Assembly: GCF_038784515.1 (NCBI RefSeq)
Contig: NZ_CP152376.1
Location: 1,240,001-1,304,000 of the forward strand
Reading direction: 5' to 3'
DNA: 64,000 nt
DNA from: Rhodoferax sp. GW822-FHT02A01
GTDB lineage: Bacteria; Pseudomonadota; Gammaproteobacteria; Burkholderiales; Burkholderiaceae_C
Under the pieces are notes generated by a model. The model was given only the letters and a program-made list of their open reading frames with translations. It had not been told where the DNA came from and ran no database searches. The position numbers and the translations under genes are program-made. Positions 30,616-39,856 of this stretch are shown one piece after another. How positions within the stretch are numbered: the first letter of the stretch is position 1; each line of letters starts with the position of its first letter.

Positions 30616-31014
30616 ATGAACCTGCATTTTTCCCCATTGCCCCGCAAAGCGGCTCTGACACTGGTATTGGCTACTGCCCTGCTGGGCGCCTGTGCCTCCA
30701 TGGGCAAGGCACCTGCCATGGTGTCGGACGGCGTACTGACCGGCCCCAACGGCATGACGCTCTATACCTTTGACAAGGATGCCGCGGGCTCTGGCAAGTC
30801 AGTATGCAACGGCCCCTGTGCCAACAACTGGCCGCCGTTGATGGCCGCAGACTCGGATGCAGCCAAGGGCGACTACTCCATCATCACCCGCGACGATGGC
30901 AGCAAGCAATGGGCCTGGAAAGGCAAGCCCCTGTATTACTGGGCCAAAGACAGCAAGCCCGGCGACAAGACCGGTGACGGCTTCAACAAGGTGTGGCAGG
31001 TTGCAAAACCATAA
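30616..31014 (+). CDS. Lipoprotein with COG4315-type secreted repeats
   Basis: A 132-residue lipoprotein: signal peptide with lipobox LLGAC (Cys about residue 26), then two copies of the COG4315 repeat type (LTGPNGMTLYTFDKDAAGSGKSVCNG...NWPPL and DDGSKQWAWKGKPLYYWAKD). The family is exported and of unknown biochemistry, often found with ECF sigma genes. Position gap to the sigma gene is 19 nt, so it is probably in the same operon and a regulon target. Confidence 0.88.
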   Translation: MNLHFSPLPRKAALTLVLATALLGACASMGKAPAMVSDGVLTGPNGMTLYTFDKDAAGSGKSVCNGPCANNWPPLMAADSDAAKGDYSIITRDDGSKQWAWKGKPLYYWAKDSKPGDKTGDGFNKVWQVAKP

Positions 31015-31033
31015 GACATACTGAAGCTGCTGC

Positions 31034-31549
31034 ATGCGCTCTTCCCTGCTCGAACACATTCCGGCCATGCGGCGCTATGCGCGCTCGCTGACCGGAGACG
31101 TGTGGGCAGCGGATGACCTGGTGCAGGACACGCTGGAGCGTGCCTGCTCCCGCTGGCGCCTGTGGCTGGCCGGAACCAACCTGAGAGCCTGGCTGTTCAC
31201 GGTCATGCACAACCTCTATATCAGCGAGGTGCGCCAGGTGCAGCGCCGCGCAGCGCCGCACCTGGTATCCGATATCGACGAGGTCAGCCACGAACTGCAC
31301 GCTCCTGCACCCATGACGGATTTGCAGCTGGATCTGCAGCGCTGCCTGTTGCGCTTGCCGGTGGACCAACGCGCGGTACTGCTGCTGGTGACTGTCGAAG
31401 ACATGTCCTATGCGGAAGTGGCCAAGGTCACCGGCGTACCTCTGGGCACCGTCATGTCGCGCCTGTCTCGCGCCCGGGAACGTATGCGTGAGCTCATGAG
31501 CGAACCTGCCGATGGTGCCGCGGCAACCCCTTTGAGGCGATTGAAATGA
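31034..31549 (+). CDS. ECF-family RNA polymerase sigma factor
   Basis: A 171-residue sigma factor with region 2 (DLVQDTLERACSRWRLW, and NLRAWLFTVMHNLY) and region 4 (MSYAEVAKVTGVPLGTVMSRL). No extra C-terminal sensory domain. It is followed with a 4-nt overlap by a membrane protein that should be its anti-sigma factor, and preceded by a COG4315-type lipoprotein gene. Stimulus unknown. Confidence 0.92.
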   Translation: MRSSLLEHIPAMRRYARSLTGDVWAADDLVQDTLERACSRWRLWLAGTNLRAWLFTVMHNLYISEVRQVQRRAAPHLVSDIDEVSHELHAPAPMTDLQLDLQRCLLRLPVDQRAVLLLVTVEDMSYAEVAKVTGVPLGTVMSRLSRARERMRELMSEPADGAAATPLRRLK

Positions 31550-32238
31550 CTGCAATGCATTCGGACACGCTGGACGCGTCTCTGCGCAATCTGCATCAAG
31601 AGGTGCTGGATGAACCGGTGCCGCAAACCTTGCAGACAGCTGGCAACGCGTTGGCAGAGTTGCAGGACCGGGTGGCGCGCGAGCGCCGCTGGCTGCACAC
31701 GGCTGCCGGTTTTGTGATGGCGGCCGGGTTGGGCTGGTTTGCCCATGGCTATGTGCAGCAAAACGCCCTGCAGATGTCCCGCAGTGCCGTGGAGCGTGAG
31801 TTTGTGCGCCAGGCCAGCTTTGCCTACAGCGTCTACCTGCCGGAAAAACGCCATCCGGTGGAGGTGGCCGCCGCCGAGCAGGCCCACTTGGTGCAATGGC
31901 TGTCCAAGCGCCTGGGCAAGCCGCTGAAGATCCCGCAATTGGATGCGCAGGGGTTTGAACTGGTGGGCGGGCGCCTGCTGCCCGGCGATGCGGGAGCGCG
32001 GGCCCAGTTCATGTTCCAGGATGGCCAGGGGCGGCGCCTGACTCTCTACATGGGTGCACTGGAGAAGTCGGCCAACAAGGCGGACACCGACGCCACCCAG
32101 TTCCGCTTCGAAACGGATGGCTCGGTCCCCAGCTTCTACTGGGCCGAGCAAGGCTTTGGCTATGCGCTCTCAGGCCAGGTGGACAAGGCCACACTGATGG
32201 CGCTGGCCACCAGCGTGTACAACCAGCTCATCAACTAA
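31546..32238 (+). CDS. Putative membrane-bound anti-sigma factor
   Basis: A 230-residue protein with a short cytoplasmic N-terminus (about 50 residues), one membrane segment (about 50-66, AAGFVMAAGLGWFAHGY) and a periplasmic C-terminal domain. No zinc-binding HxxxCxxC motif is present. Coupling to the sigma gene by a 4-nt overlap and the single-pass layout support the anti-sigma call. The periplasmic domain is unlike well-known sensors, so the signal cannot be named. Confidence 0.78.
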   Translation: MTAMHSDTLDASLRNLHQEVLDEPVPQTLQTAGNALAELQDRVARERRWLHTAAGFVMAAGLGWFAHGYVQQNALQMSRSAVEREFVRQASFAYSVYLPEKRHPVEVAAAEQAHLVQWLSKRLGKPLKIPQLDAQGFELVGGRLLPGDAGARAQFMFQDGQGRRLTLYMGALEKSANKADTDATQFRFETDGSVPSFYWAEQGFGYALSGQVDKATLMALATSVYNQLIN

Positions 32239-32264
32239 GACCGGCTCGGACAGGTCCGTTTGCT

Positions 32265-32759
32265 TTAGAAGTCAATCGCCAAGGGCGTAGGCAGCTTGTC
32301 ATCCAGGTACAGGCTGTACTCGTCCCAGACGCCTTCGCCGTAGTGCTTGTCGCACAGAGCTTCAATGTCGGCCAGCGTGATGAAGAGCGTGCTGAACATG
32401 GTGTCGTAGAAGAACGGCTCGCTGGTGCCCGCCTCCACGTCCTCTTCAAAGTGGTAGCCGTGCACCCAGACGCGCTTGCCCGCGTGGCGGGCTTCAAAAG
32501 CTGCCTTGCGCTTCTGGTACTCGACTTCTTCGTATTCGTCGTCATCCATCTTGCGCAGGTGGAAGGCGTTGCCATGCAGGGGGTGGGCGGGGTCCAGCTG
32601 CAGGTCCACCATCTGCCAGTCGGTGGAGATCTGGGTGGCCACATTGGCCAATTGTTCGGGGGTGATGTCACCTTCCCAATGCACCACGTCGATGCAGCGG
32701 GAGTGGCCCACCTCTCCGTCCCAGATGCTGGCGCTGTGTTTCATGGTTTTGGGGTTCAT
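32265..32759 (-). CDS. Uncharacterised acidic protein
   Basis: A 164-residue soluble protein rich in Asp, Glu, His and Trp, with no signal peptide, membrane segment or motif I can name. Notable stretches are [20 protein letters not shown] and [13 protein letters not shown]. The start at 32759 ([14 protein letters not shown]) has GGAGA at proper spacing; a longer upstream frame is not convincing. It diverges from dctA across 169 bp and is convergent with the anti-sigma gene. No function is assigned. Confidence 0.7.
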   Translation of the reverse strand: MNPKTMKHSASIWDGEVGHSRCIDVVHWEGDITPEQLANVATQISTDWQMVDLQLDPAHPLHGNAFHLRKMDDDEYEEVEYQKRKAAFEARHAGKRVWVHGYHFEEDVEAGTSEPFFYDTMFSTLFITLADIEALCDKHYGEGVWDEYSLYLDDKLPTPLAIDF

Positions 32760-32928
32760 AGGACAAAAGTCTCCGGTTGGTATGGCCGCTATCTTAGGAG
32801 GAATCCCGCAACCATCGCCAAATGCGCAGTGGCATCCGTTCGCCAACGCCCTGCGCGATGTGGTTTTCCACACTTGTGGCGCAACCCGCATGGGCACAGA
32901 ATGCGCGCACATTCTTACAACGAGGAGC

Positions 32929-34185
32929 ATGGAATTGAAACGTCTAACCAGTCATCTGTATTTCTGGGTTCTGATCGCGATCATCCTGGGCGGCACCTAC
33001 GGCTACCTGAGCCCCACAGATGCCGTCAAGCTCAAGCCGTTGGGGGATGGCTTCATTTCCCTGGTCAAAATGCTGATCAGCCCCGTGATCTTCTGCACAG
33101 TGGTGCTGGGCATTGCCGGCGCGGGTGACATGAAGAAGGTCGGGCGCGTAGGCGGCAAGGCGCTGCTGTACTTTGAAGTGGTGTCCACCTTCGCCCTGGC
33201 CATCGGCCTGATCGTGATGAATTTCTTGCGCCCCGGCGCCGGCTTCAACGTGGACCCTGCCACGCTGGATGCCAAGGCGGTGGCCAACTACGCCAAGGCT
33301 GCCAACGAGCAAAGCACGGTCGACTTTGTGCTGCACATCATTCCCAAGACCTTTACCGATGCCTTTACCGGCTCCGGTGACCTGCTGCAGGTGCTGCTGG
33401 TGTCGGTGCTGTTTGGCTATGCCCTGGTTCACATGGGCAAGGCACAGAAGGCGGTACACGTCTTCATTGAAGAGGCTTCGCACATCTTCTTTGCCATGAT
33501 GAACGCCATCATGAAGCTGGCCCCCCTGGGCGCTGGTGGCGCCATGGCCTTCACCATCGGCAAGTACGGCGTTGGCGCGTTGGCGCCACTGGCCAAGCTG
33601 ATGGGCAGCTTCTACCTGACCTGTGCCCTGTTCGTGATCGTGGTGCTGGGTGCTATCGGTCTGCTGGTGGGCTTCAACATCTTCCGCTTCATCGTCTACA
33701 TCAAGGACGAACTGCTCACGGTGCTGGGCACTTCGTCTTCGGAGTCGGCGCTGGTGCCGTTGATGCGCAAACTGGAAAACCTGGGCTGTTCGAAGTCGGT
33801 AGTCGGTCTGGTGGTGCCTTCGGGCTACTCCTTCAACCTGGACGGTACCAACATCTACCTGACCATGGCGGCGCTGTTCGTGGCCCAGGCGCTCAACATC
33901 GATCTGACGCTGACGCAGCAGCTCACCATGCTGGGCGTGGCCATGCTGACTTCCAAGGGCGCTTCCGGCGTGACCGGTGCGGGCTTCATCACCCTGGCGG
34001 CCACCTTGGCAGTAGTGCCCACCATCCCGGTGGCCGGTCTGGCACTGATCCTGGGCATTGACCGCTTCATGTCCGAGGCGCGCGCCCTGACCAATTTCAT
34101 TGGCAATGGCGTGGCCACGGTGGTGGTATCCCATTGGGAAAACGAGCTGGATAGGGACGCCATGAACAAGGCGCTCAAGTCCTGA
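32929..34185 (+). CDS. dctA: C4-dicarboxylate transport protein
   Basis: A 418-residue DAACS-family symporter for succinate, fumarate and malate, with about eight to nine membrane segments and two re-entrant loops. The serine-rich [18 protein letters not shown] and the substrate/cation region [19 protein letters not shown] are conserved. The ATG at 32929 has ribosome site GAGGAG. No dctB/dctD genes are adjacent. An inverted repeat TGTGG(TTTT)CCACA lies 57 nt upstream and could be an operator. Confidence 0.96.
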   Translation: MELKRLTSHLYFWVLIAIILGGTYGYLSPTDAVKLKPLGDGFISLVKMLISPVIFCTVVLGIAGAGDMKKVGRVGGKALLYFEVVSTFALAIGLIVMNFLRPGAGFNVDPATLDAKAVANYAKAANEQSTVDFVLHIIPKTFTDAFTGSGDLLQVLLVSVLFGYALVHMGKAQKAVHVFIEEASHIFFAMMNAIMKLAPLGAGGAMAFTIGKYGVGALAPLAKLMGSFYLTCALFVIVVLGAIGLLVGFNIFRFIVYIKDELLTVLGTSSSESALVPLMRKLENLGCSKSVVGLVVPSGYSFNLDGTNIYLTMAALFVAQALNIDLTLTQQLTMLGVAMLTSKGASGVTGAGFITLAATLAVVPTIPVAGLALILGIDRFMSEARALTNFIGNGVATVVVSHWENELDRDAMNKALKS

Positions 34186-34205
34186 TCAGACCTTCAGACC
34201 GAACA

Positions 34206-34248
34206 ACAGCCGGTAACGCGCCTATTGCGCGGTACCGGCTGTTTTTTT
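34206..34248 (+). terminator. Terminator of dctA overlapping the 3' end of the convergent M48 gene
   Basis: Stem ACAGCCGGT / ACCGGCTGT with a partly paired GC-rich upper part (ACGCGC/GCGCGGT), followed by seven T on the plus strand. The right half lies inside the last codons of the convergent M48 protease gene, whose stop is in the loop. Confidence 0.85.
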
Positions 34249-35079
34249 GGCGCGCTCATACAGCGGCATGACCTTGGGCAAATTGGCCTCGATATCGGCA
34301 ATGCGGGTCTGACCGGACGGGTGGGTGGAGAGCCACTGCGGTGGCGCGCCCTGGTTGGACGCCGTCATCTTCTGCCACAGGGTGACGCCGGCACGCGGAT
34401 CAAAGCCGGCGCGCGCCGCCAGCTCCATGCCCACCAGGTCGGCCTCGGATTCATCGGAACGGCTGAATTCCAGCGTCAATAGTTGCGCGCCGTAGTTGGT
34501 CACGGTCTGGCCTAGTTGGCCAAAGCCGAACACCTGCGAAATGATGTTGGCTCCCATGCCGGTGGCGGCGTTCTTGCCCATGCGCTCACGCGCATGCTCG
34601 CGCAGGGCGTGGGCTATTTCGTGGCCCATGACCATGGCCACTTCGTCATCGGTAAGCTGCAGTTTCTTGAGGATGCCGCTGTAGAACGCAATCTTGCCGC
34701 CCGGCATGCAGAACGCGTTGATCTGGGTGGAACCAATCAGGTTCACCTCCCATTGCCATTGGCGTGCACGGTCGTTCCAGGGTATGGCATAGGGGATCAG
34801 CCGCTGGGCAATGCTGCGCAGACGCTTGACCTGCGCATTGTCGGCCGGCCCCAGCGCATTCTTGGACGAAGCCTGCTGCAGCATCAATGCATATTGCTTG
34901 GCGGCAGAGCGCTCCACGGTTTCTGCCGGCACCAGATTGGTAAAGACGGAGTTCTTGCCGACGTTGATGCCCTCCCCGTCCAACGCATGGGAAGCCAGCG
35001 GCTGCATGAGGAAGGCACACGCCAGCACCAGCGGCGCGACACGCAATGGCAACAAGTACTTTGAAACAACTCTTTTCAT
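34222..35079 (-). CDS. M48-family metalloprotease, exported
   Basis: A 285-residue zinc protease with an N-terminal signal peptide (about residues 1-33) and the HEXXH site HEIAHALREH, plus the downstream glutamate in DESEADLVGMELAARAGFDP. It resembles periplasmic M48 peptidases of the LoiP/YcaL/BepA group that remove misfolded outer-membrane proteins. The ATG at 35079 (MKRVVSKYLL) starts the signal peptide properly. It is transcribed away from the divergent ampG gene, 61 bp apart. Confidence 0.88.
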   Translation of the reverse strand: MKRVVSKYLLPLRVAPLVLACAFLMQPLASHALDGEGINVGKNSVFTNLVPAETVERSAAKQYALMLQQASSKNALGPADNAQVKRLRSIAQRLIPYAIPWNDRARQWQWEVNLIGSTQINAFCMPGGKIAFYSGILKKLQLTDDEVAMVMGHEIAHALREHARERMGKNAATGMGANIISQVFGFGQLGQTVTNYGAQLLTLEFSRSDESEADLVGMELAARAGFDPRAGVTLWQKMTASNQGAPPQWLSTHPSGQTRIADIEANLPKVMPLYERAKKTAGTAQ

Positions 35080-35140
35080 AAATCCTAGAAGTGGGGCGCT
35101 GTGCCCGGCTGCACAAGAGGCCAGCAAGTATTATTCCCCC

Positions 35141-36481
35141 ATGACCCCCTCCACGCACGGCGCACCTCCCGCAGCACCCAAGCCCACCTGGGCTCAAACC
35201 CTCAAGGTCTACCTGGAACCCGCCTCCCTGCGCATGCTGTCGCTGGGTTTTTCCGCGGGGCTGCCGCTGCTGCTGGTGTTTGGCACGCTGAGCTTCTGGC
35301 TGCGTGAAGCCGGTGTGGACCGCAGCACCATCGGTTTCCTGAGCTGGGTGGGCCTGGCCTACGGCTTCAAGTGGGTGTGGTCACCCCTGGTGGACCGTTT
35401 GCCAATTCCGCTGCTGACCCGGCTGATGGGGCGCAGGCGCAGCTGGCTGCTGCTGGCGCAGTCCCTCATCGTGGGCGGGCTCATCAGCATGGCCTTCACC
35501 GATCCCAAACTGGCCCTGGCACCCATGGTGTGGTGCGCCATTGCGGTGGCGTTTGGATCGGCCACGCAGGACATTGCACTGGATGCCTTTCGCATCGAGT
35601 CCGCCGACATGCAGCACCAGGCCGCGCTCTCGGCCACCTACCAGACCGGCTACCGGCTGGCCATGATCTGGGCCGGAGCCGGCGCGCTGTGGCTTGCAGC
35701 CCGCTCGGAGGTGGCGAATGCAGAGATCTACCAGTACGGCGCCTGGCAGACCGCCTACCTGGTGATGGCGGCCAGCATGCTGCCCGGCGTGTTGACCGTG
35801 CTGTTTTCCAAGGAGCCGCTGCAGCGCGAGATTCCCGCCAGCCGCAACGCTGCCGAATGGCTGCGCGGTGCGCTGCTGGACCCGTTTGCCGAGTTTGTAC
35901 GGCGCTACCGCTGGCAGGCCATCCTCATCCTGGGGCTGATCGCCACCTACCGCATCAGCGATGTGGTCATGGGCATCATGGCCAACCCGTTCTACGTGGA
36001 CATGGGCTACACCAAGGACGAGGTGGCAGCGGTCACCAAGATCTACGGCGTGGTCATGACCCTGGTCGGCGCTTTTGTGGGAGGGGCCATGGCGCTGCGC
36101 ATGGGCGTGATGCGGGTGCTGATGCTGGGCGCCATCCTGAGCGCGGGCAGCAACCTGCTGTTCTCCTGGCTGGCAGGCCAGGGCCATGATGTGACCAAGC
36201 TCATCTTCGTCATCTCCGCCGACAACCTGGCCGGGGGCATCGCCTCTTCCGCTTTCATCGCCTACCTGTCGTCGCTGACCAATGTGAACTACTCGGCCAC
36301 CCAGTACGCCTTGTTCAGCTCCATGATGCTGTTGTTGCCCAAGTTTGTGGCGGGGTATTCGGGCGTCTATGTGGACCACTTCGGCTACGCCAGCTTCTTC
36401 ACCGCGACCGCGTTTCTGGGTGCGCCGGTGCTGCTGCTGGTCTGGCTGGCCTCGCGCATTGCGACGCAGGAAATGCAGTAG
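35141..36481 (+). CDS. ampG: AmpG-family muropeptide permease
   Basis: A 446-residue MFS-type inner-membrane transporter that imports anhydromuropeptides for cell-wall recycling. It has about 12 hydrophobic segments and AmpG landmarks: LSLGFSAGLPLLLVFGTLSFWLREAG near the N-terminus and GLAYGFKWVWSPLVDRLP. The ATG at 35141 gives a start that leads into this segment. Alone in its operon as far as seen, divergent from the M48 protease. Confidence 0.9.
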   Translation: MTPSTHGAPPAAPKPTWAQTLKVYLEPASLRMLSLGFSAGLPLLLVFGTLSFWLREAGVDRSTIGFLSWVGLAYGFKWVWSPLVDRLPIPLLTRLMGRRRSWLLLAQSLIVGGLISMAFTDPKLALAPMVWCAIAVAFGSATQDIALDAFRIESADMQHQAALSATYQTGYRLAMIWAGAGALWLAARSEVANAEIYQYGAWQTAYLVMAASMLPGVLTVLFSKEPLQREIPASRNAAEWLRGALLDPFAEFVRRYRWQAILILGLIATYRISDVVMGIMANPFYVDMGYTKDEVAAVTKIYGVVMTLVGAFVGGAMALRMGVMRVLMLGAILSAGSNLLFSWLAGQGHDVTKLIFVISADNLAGGIASSAFIAYLSSLTNVNYSATQYALFSSMMLLLPKFVAGYSGVYVDHFGYASFFTATAFLGAPVLLLVWLASRIATQEMQ

Positions 36482-36487
36482 CTGCTG

Positions 36488-36502
36488 TTTACCTATCTTT
36501 AC
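36488..36502 (-). promoter_or_regulatory. CpxR-like binding site
   Basis: Minus strand reads GTAAA GATAG GTAAA, a direct repeat of GTAAA with 5-nt spacer, matching the CpxR consensus GTAAA-N(4-8)-GTAAA. It lies 56 nt upstream of the OmpR-family regulator start. A further GTAAAG occurs at 36531-36536. An autoregulatory site is inferred; no binding data are available. Confidence 0.5.
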
Positions 36503-36558
36503 CCCCACTTCAAGCGCAGCAAATTGCTTTGTAAAGTTGCAGCGCTAGACTGCAGCCC

Positions 36559-37278
36559 ATGACCCAACATCTGCTCATGATCGAAGACGACGCCCGCCTG
36601 GCTGCCATGGTGGGCGAATACCTGGAACAAAACGGTTTCGCGGTCAGCAAAGCGCCCGACGGTCTGAGCGGCATGGCCCGCCTAAGCCAGGAAGGCGACA
36701 GCAACCCTCCCGACTTGGTCATCCTGGACCTGATGCTGCCCGACATCGATGGGCTGGAAGTCTGCCGCCGCGTGCGCGCACTGACCACTGCGACGTCAAA
36801 GATTCCTATCCTGATGCTGACCGCCAAGGGCGACCCCATGGACCGCATCATCGGCCTGGAAATGGGTGCCGACGATTACCTGCCCAAGCCTTTTGAACCA
36901 CGCGAGCTGCTGGCCCGGGTGCGCGCCATCTTGCGCCGCAAGACCGAAGGCGTCACTGCGCCTGCCAGCAACACGCTGCGCTATGGCTCCCTGACGATAG
37001 ACCGGGATGCCCGTACCGTCACCGTGGACAACAAACCCTGCGACCTCACCTCCTACCAATTCGACCTGCTGGTGGCCCTGGCAGAGCGTGCCGGCCGGGT
37101 GCTGACGCGCGACCAGATCATGGAGGCCGTACGCGGCCGTGAGCTGGAAGCCTTTGACCGTTCCATCGACGTACACATGGGCCGCATCCGCGCAGCCATC
37201 GAAGCCGACCCCAAAGACCCCAAACGCATCCTCACGGTGCGGGGTGTGGGTTACGTGTTCGCCCGGCAGCAGGAATGA
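36559..37278 (+). CDS. OmpR-family response regulator, CpxR-like
   Basis: A 239-residue regulator with REC (about 1-120; LVILDLMLPDIDG, LMLTAKG, YLPKPFEPRELLARVRAIL) and a winged-helix domain (about 140-235, LTSYQFDLLVALAERAGRVLTRDQIM). The stretch GLEMGADDYLPKPFEPREL is close to CpxR. The GTAAA-N5-GTAAA box just upstream supports a CpxR-type assignment. The sensor gene overlaps its stop by 4 nt. Confidence 0.9.
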   Translation: MTQHLLMIEDDARLAAMVGEYLEQNGFAVSKAPDGLSGMARLSQEGDSNPPDLVILDLMLPDIDGLEVCRRVRALTTATSKIPILMLTAKGDPMDRIIGLEMGADDYLPKPFEPRELLARVRAILRRKTEGVTAPASNTLRYGSLTIDRDARTVTVDNKPCDLTSYQFDLLVALAERAGRVLTRDQIMEAVRGRELEAFDRSIDVHMGRIRAAIEADPKDPKRILTVRGVGYVFARQQE

Positions 37279-38582
37279 ATCTCTTCTTCCAGAGGTTGTA
37301 TGTGCGGATCTGGCTGGCCGTGGTGCTGGCCGTGGCCGTTCTGACGCTTCTGGTGGGCTGGGCCTGGCGCATGACCGCCGAGCCTCCCTTGCGCGAGGTG
37401 GTGGTACGCAATGCCATGGGAGACGTGATCGGCAAGGGCCAGGTAAGGCTGGCACGACCCGGTGACTTGCATCCCAATGACCATGCTGGTGACAAACCGG
37501 ATGTCGAAGCGGGTCACATCGAGCCAAGCAACGGCGCCACCCCGGCCCCACCGGATACGGCAGGCGCTGAGCCATCGCAGGAAGAGACCCGGGAAATTGC
37601 CCGCAGCCGATACGGCAACGGACCGGAATTCACCGTGCGCATGAATGACGGGCAGACCATGCATCTGCACCTGCCGCGTCCACCCAACGGAAACTGGCGC
37701 GCGCCCTTTGGATTTTTCTGGACCTTGGGATTGGTTGCCGTGGCCGTGGCCCTGGCCATCTACCCGATCGTGCGTCGCCTCACCCACCGTCTGGAGGCAT
37801 TGCAGCGCAATGTGGAGCGCTGGGGCGATGGCGACCTGAGCGTGCGCATGGCCACCGGTGGCCGCGACGAGGTAGGCTTTCTGGCAGCGCGCTTCAACAA
37901 GGCCGCCGAACAGATTGAGACACTGGTCAAGACGCGCGAAGCCTTGCTGACCTCGCAAAAGTCGCTGCTGGCCAATGCCTCACATGAACTGCGCTCCCCG
38001 CTCACCCGCATCCGCATGGGCCTGGAGCTGATGGGCAACAACACCAGCCCCACGGCACGCCAGGAAATATCACGCAACATCGCCGAGCTGGACCAGTTGA
38101 TCGACGAAATTCTGCTGGCCAGTCGCCTGGACGCCAAGGAAGCGGACCTGGGTACCGTGGAATCGGTGGACCTGGTGGGCCTGGCAGCCGAAGAATGTGC
38201 ACGTACGCAGGTGACGCTGGATGTGGAGGTTTCGTCCGTGCAGGTGCCAGGTGTGGCCAAGCTGCTGCGCCGTGTGGTGCGCAATCTGCTGGAAAACGCC
38301 AAACGTTACGCCGCAGGCGAGGCCACACTGACGATACGCACCGAAGGGGGCCAGGCTGTCATCCAGGTCAACGACCGCGGACCGGGTGTGCCGCCTGAGC
38401 TGGCCGAGCGCATCTTCGAGCCGTTCTACCGGCTACCCGGCGCCTCCGAACGCGAGGGTGGTGTGGGCCTTGGACTGTCGCTGGTGAAGTCCATCACGCT
38501 GCGCCATGGCGGCACGGTGAGCTGCCGCAACCGGCCCGATGGCGGTGCCTGTTTTGAAGTGCGGCTGCCGCTGGCCGCCTGA
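37275..38582 (+). CDS. Sensor histidine kinase of the CpxA-like system
   Basis: A 435-residue two-pass kinase: membrane helix at about 10-30, periplasmic loop of about 120 residues rich in Pro, Gly, Ala and Glu (35-140), second helix at about 150-167, then HAMP, H-box ANASHELRSPLTRIRMGLE, N-box NLLENAKRY and G boxes DRGPGVPPE and GLGLSLV. The periplasmic part is unlike the CpxA sensor and is low in complexity, so the signal may differ from envelope misfolding. Paired with the upstream regulator. Confidence 0.9.
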   Translation: MNLFFQRLYVRIWLAVVLAVAVLTLLVGWAWRMTAEPPLREVVVRNAMGDVIGKGQVRLARPGDLHPNDHAGDKPDVEAGHIEPSNGATPAPPDTAGAEPSQEETREIARSRYGNGPEFTVRMNDGQTMHLHLPRPPNGNWRAPFGFFWTLGLVAVAVALAIYPIVRRLTHRLEALQRNVERWGDGDLSVRMATGGRDEVGFLAARFNKAAEQIETLVKTREALLTSQKSLLANASHELRSPLTRIRMGLELMGNNTSPTARQEISRNIAELDQLIDEILLASRLDAKEADLGTVESVDLVGLAAEECARTQVTLDVEVSSVQVPGVAKLLRRVVRNLLENAKRYAAGEATLTIRTEGGQAVIQVNDRGPGVPPELAERIFEPFYRLPGASEREGGVGLGLSLVKSITLRHGGTVSCRNRPDGGACFEVRLPLAA

Positions 38583-38697
38583 GCCGGCGCACATCTTTAG
38601 CCGACGAGAGCGATGTGGCCAACACGGGCCGGGGGGTGGATATGACCTGCATCAAAATAGCGGACCAGTCCCCATACCGCATCACAGATGACAAGCC

Positions 38698-39714
38698 ATG
38701 CCCACACTGCTCGCTTCGCATAGCTCACCCAGGCCCATCACCGGTCTTTTCACGGAGTTCAGCAAGCAGTTGCTGGAATTGCACGGCCCGGCCCGTAAGC
38801 GCCGCCTGGACCGATTGATACCCGATGCCGTCCAGGCCCTGGGATCTCTATTGCCGCTGCGCTCTGCCTGGTGGGGAGAGTGCACTGCAGGCGACACCAC
38901 CACCAGTTCGCTCAACTGGCAACATGGAAGCATGGGACTGCCAGCCACATTCGCGCAAGAGTGGAACGCCATCAGTGATAGCGACAGGTTTGCCCAAGCC
39001 TCCATCGATGCCTTGGGTCAGGTATTTAGAGACAGTGGCTACACATTGGACAGCGAGGAGGTGGAGCAATTCGCCCGCCGCCATAAGCTATTCCACGCTA
39101 TGGCGATTACCATGGGGCTGCAAGACAGCAAGATGCGATTTTTCGTGTCCATCTACCGCGATGAAAAGGATCCTCCATTCGACGACATGGAGGCCCTCGT
39201 ATTCGGCGAATTCTGTCGACATCTGCAGCAAATCTGGTGGGAAGCTGTGCAACACGCGGTTCAACGCGCGGCCTTGGCCGGATTGGAAGGTATGGCCCTG
39301 TGTGAGACCTCAGGGCTGTTGGTGCACATCGGCACGGACATAGCCAAGACGATCAGAAAGCGCTTTCCTTCGTGGTCGGGCTCCAGACTGCCGCAAGCCT
39401 TGCACCCACACCTGTCCGATGCCCCCTGCAAACTCCAGTGGGGCCGCTCCAGCATCAGCTTCACGCGCTGCGGGGAGTACGTGGCCCTGCTGCTGAATTC
39501 AACCTTGCTGCATGACAGTCTGGCCCCGCGAGAGCGAGCAGTGGCCGTGCTGTATGCCAGCGGCCACTCCTACAAAACCATCGCACGCCGACTGGATCTG
39601 AGTCCCGCAACGGTGAGAACCTATCTGCGTGATGTGTACCTGCAGCTCGGCGTGCGCAACAAGATTGAGCTGAGCAAATCGCTCGGCCACCAGCCCACCC
39701 CCTCTACCACGTGA
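38698..39714 (+). CDS. LuxR-type transcriptional regulator
   Basis: A 338-residue protein with a C-terminal LuxR/GerE helix-turn-helix (about 265-330; LAPRERAVAVLYASGHSYK and LDLSPATVRTYLRDVYLQLG). The N-terminal 250 residues form an uncharacterised region with no REC, autoinducer or ATPase motif visible to me. A clean terminator follows the stop. It is next to the lipoprotein amidohydrolase gene (same direction, separate terminator between), so control of that gene is possible but unproven. Confidence 0.85.
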   Translation: MPTLLASHSSPRPITGLFTEFSKQLLELHGPARKRRLDRLIPDAVQALGSLLPLRSAWWGECTAGDTTTSSLNWQHGSMGLPATFAQEWNAISDSDRFAQASIDALGQVFRDSGYTLDSEEVEQFARRHKLFHAMAITMGLQDSKMRFFVSIYRDEKDPPFDDMEALVFGEFCRHLQQIWWEAVQHAVQRAALAGLEGMALCETSGLLVHIGTDIAKTIRKRFPSWSGSRLPQALHPHLSDAPCKLQWGRSSISFTRCGEYVALLLNSTLLHDSLAPRERAVAVLYASGHSYKTIARRLDLSPATVRTYLRDVYLQLGVRNKIELSKSLGHQPTPSTT

Positions 39715-39726
39715 TCACCCGCGTGG

Positions 39727-39756
39727 CGCCCCTCCGCATCTGCGGAGGGGCGTTTC
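39727..39756 (+). terminator. Intrinsic terminator after LuxR-type gene
   Basis: Perfect 12-bp stem CGCCCCTCCGCA / TGCGGAGGGGCG with a 2-nt loop (closing pairs probably open), followed by TTTCGTT. Confidence 0.8.
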
Positions 39757-39856
39757 GTTAACCATCCAGATACATTGGCTCTGGAAGTTGTGCACCTCCA
39801 AACGTACGGAGATTGCAGTCAGAACAACTTTCCAATAACCAGATGAAGGAAGAGCC

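Noticed and set aside
32944..34134. Minus-strand open frame of about 396 codons opposite dctA
   Set aside because: Shadow frame rich in Gly, Gln and His, no recognisable start context or domain, while dctA has clear family signatures.
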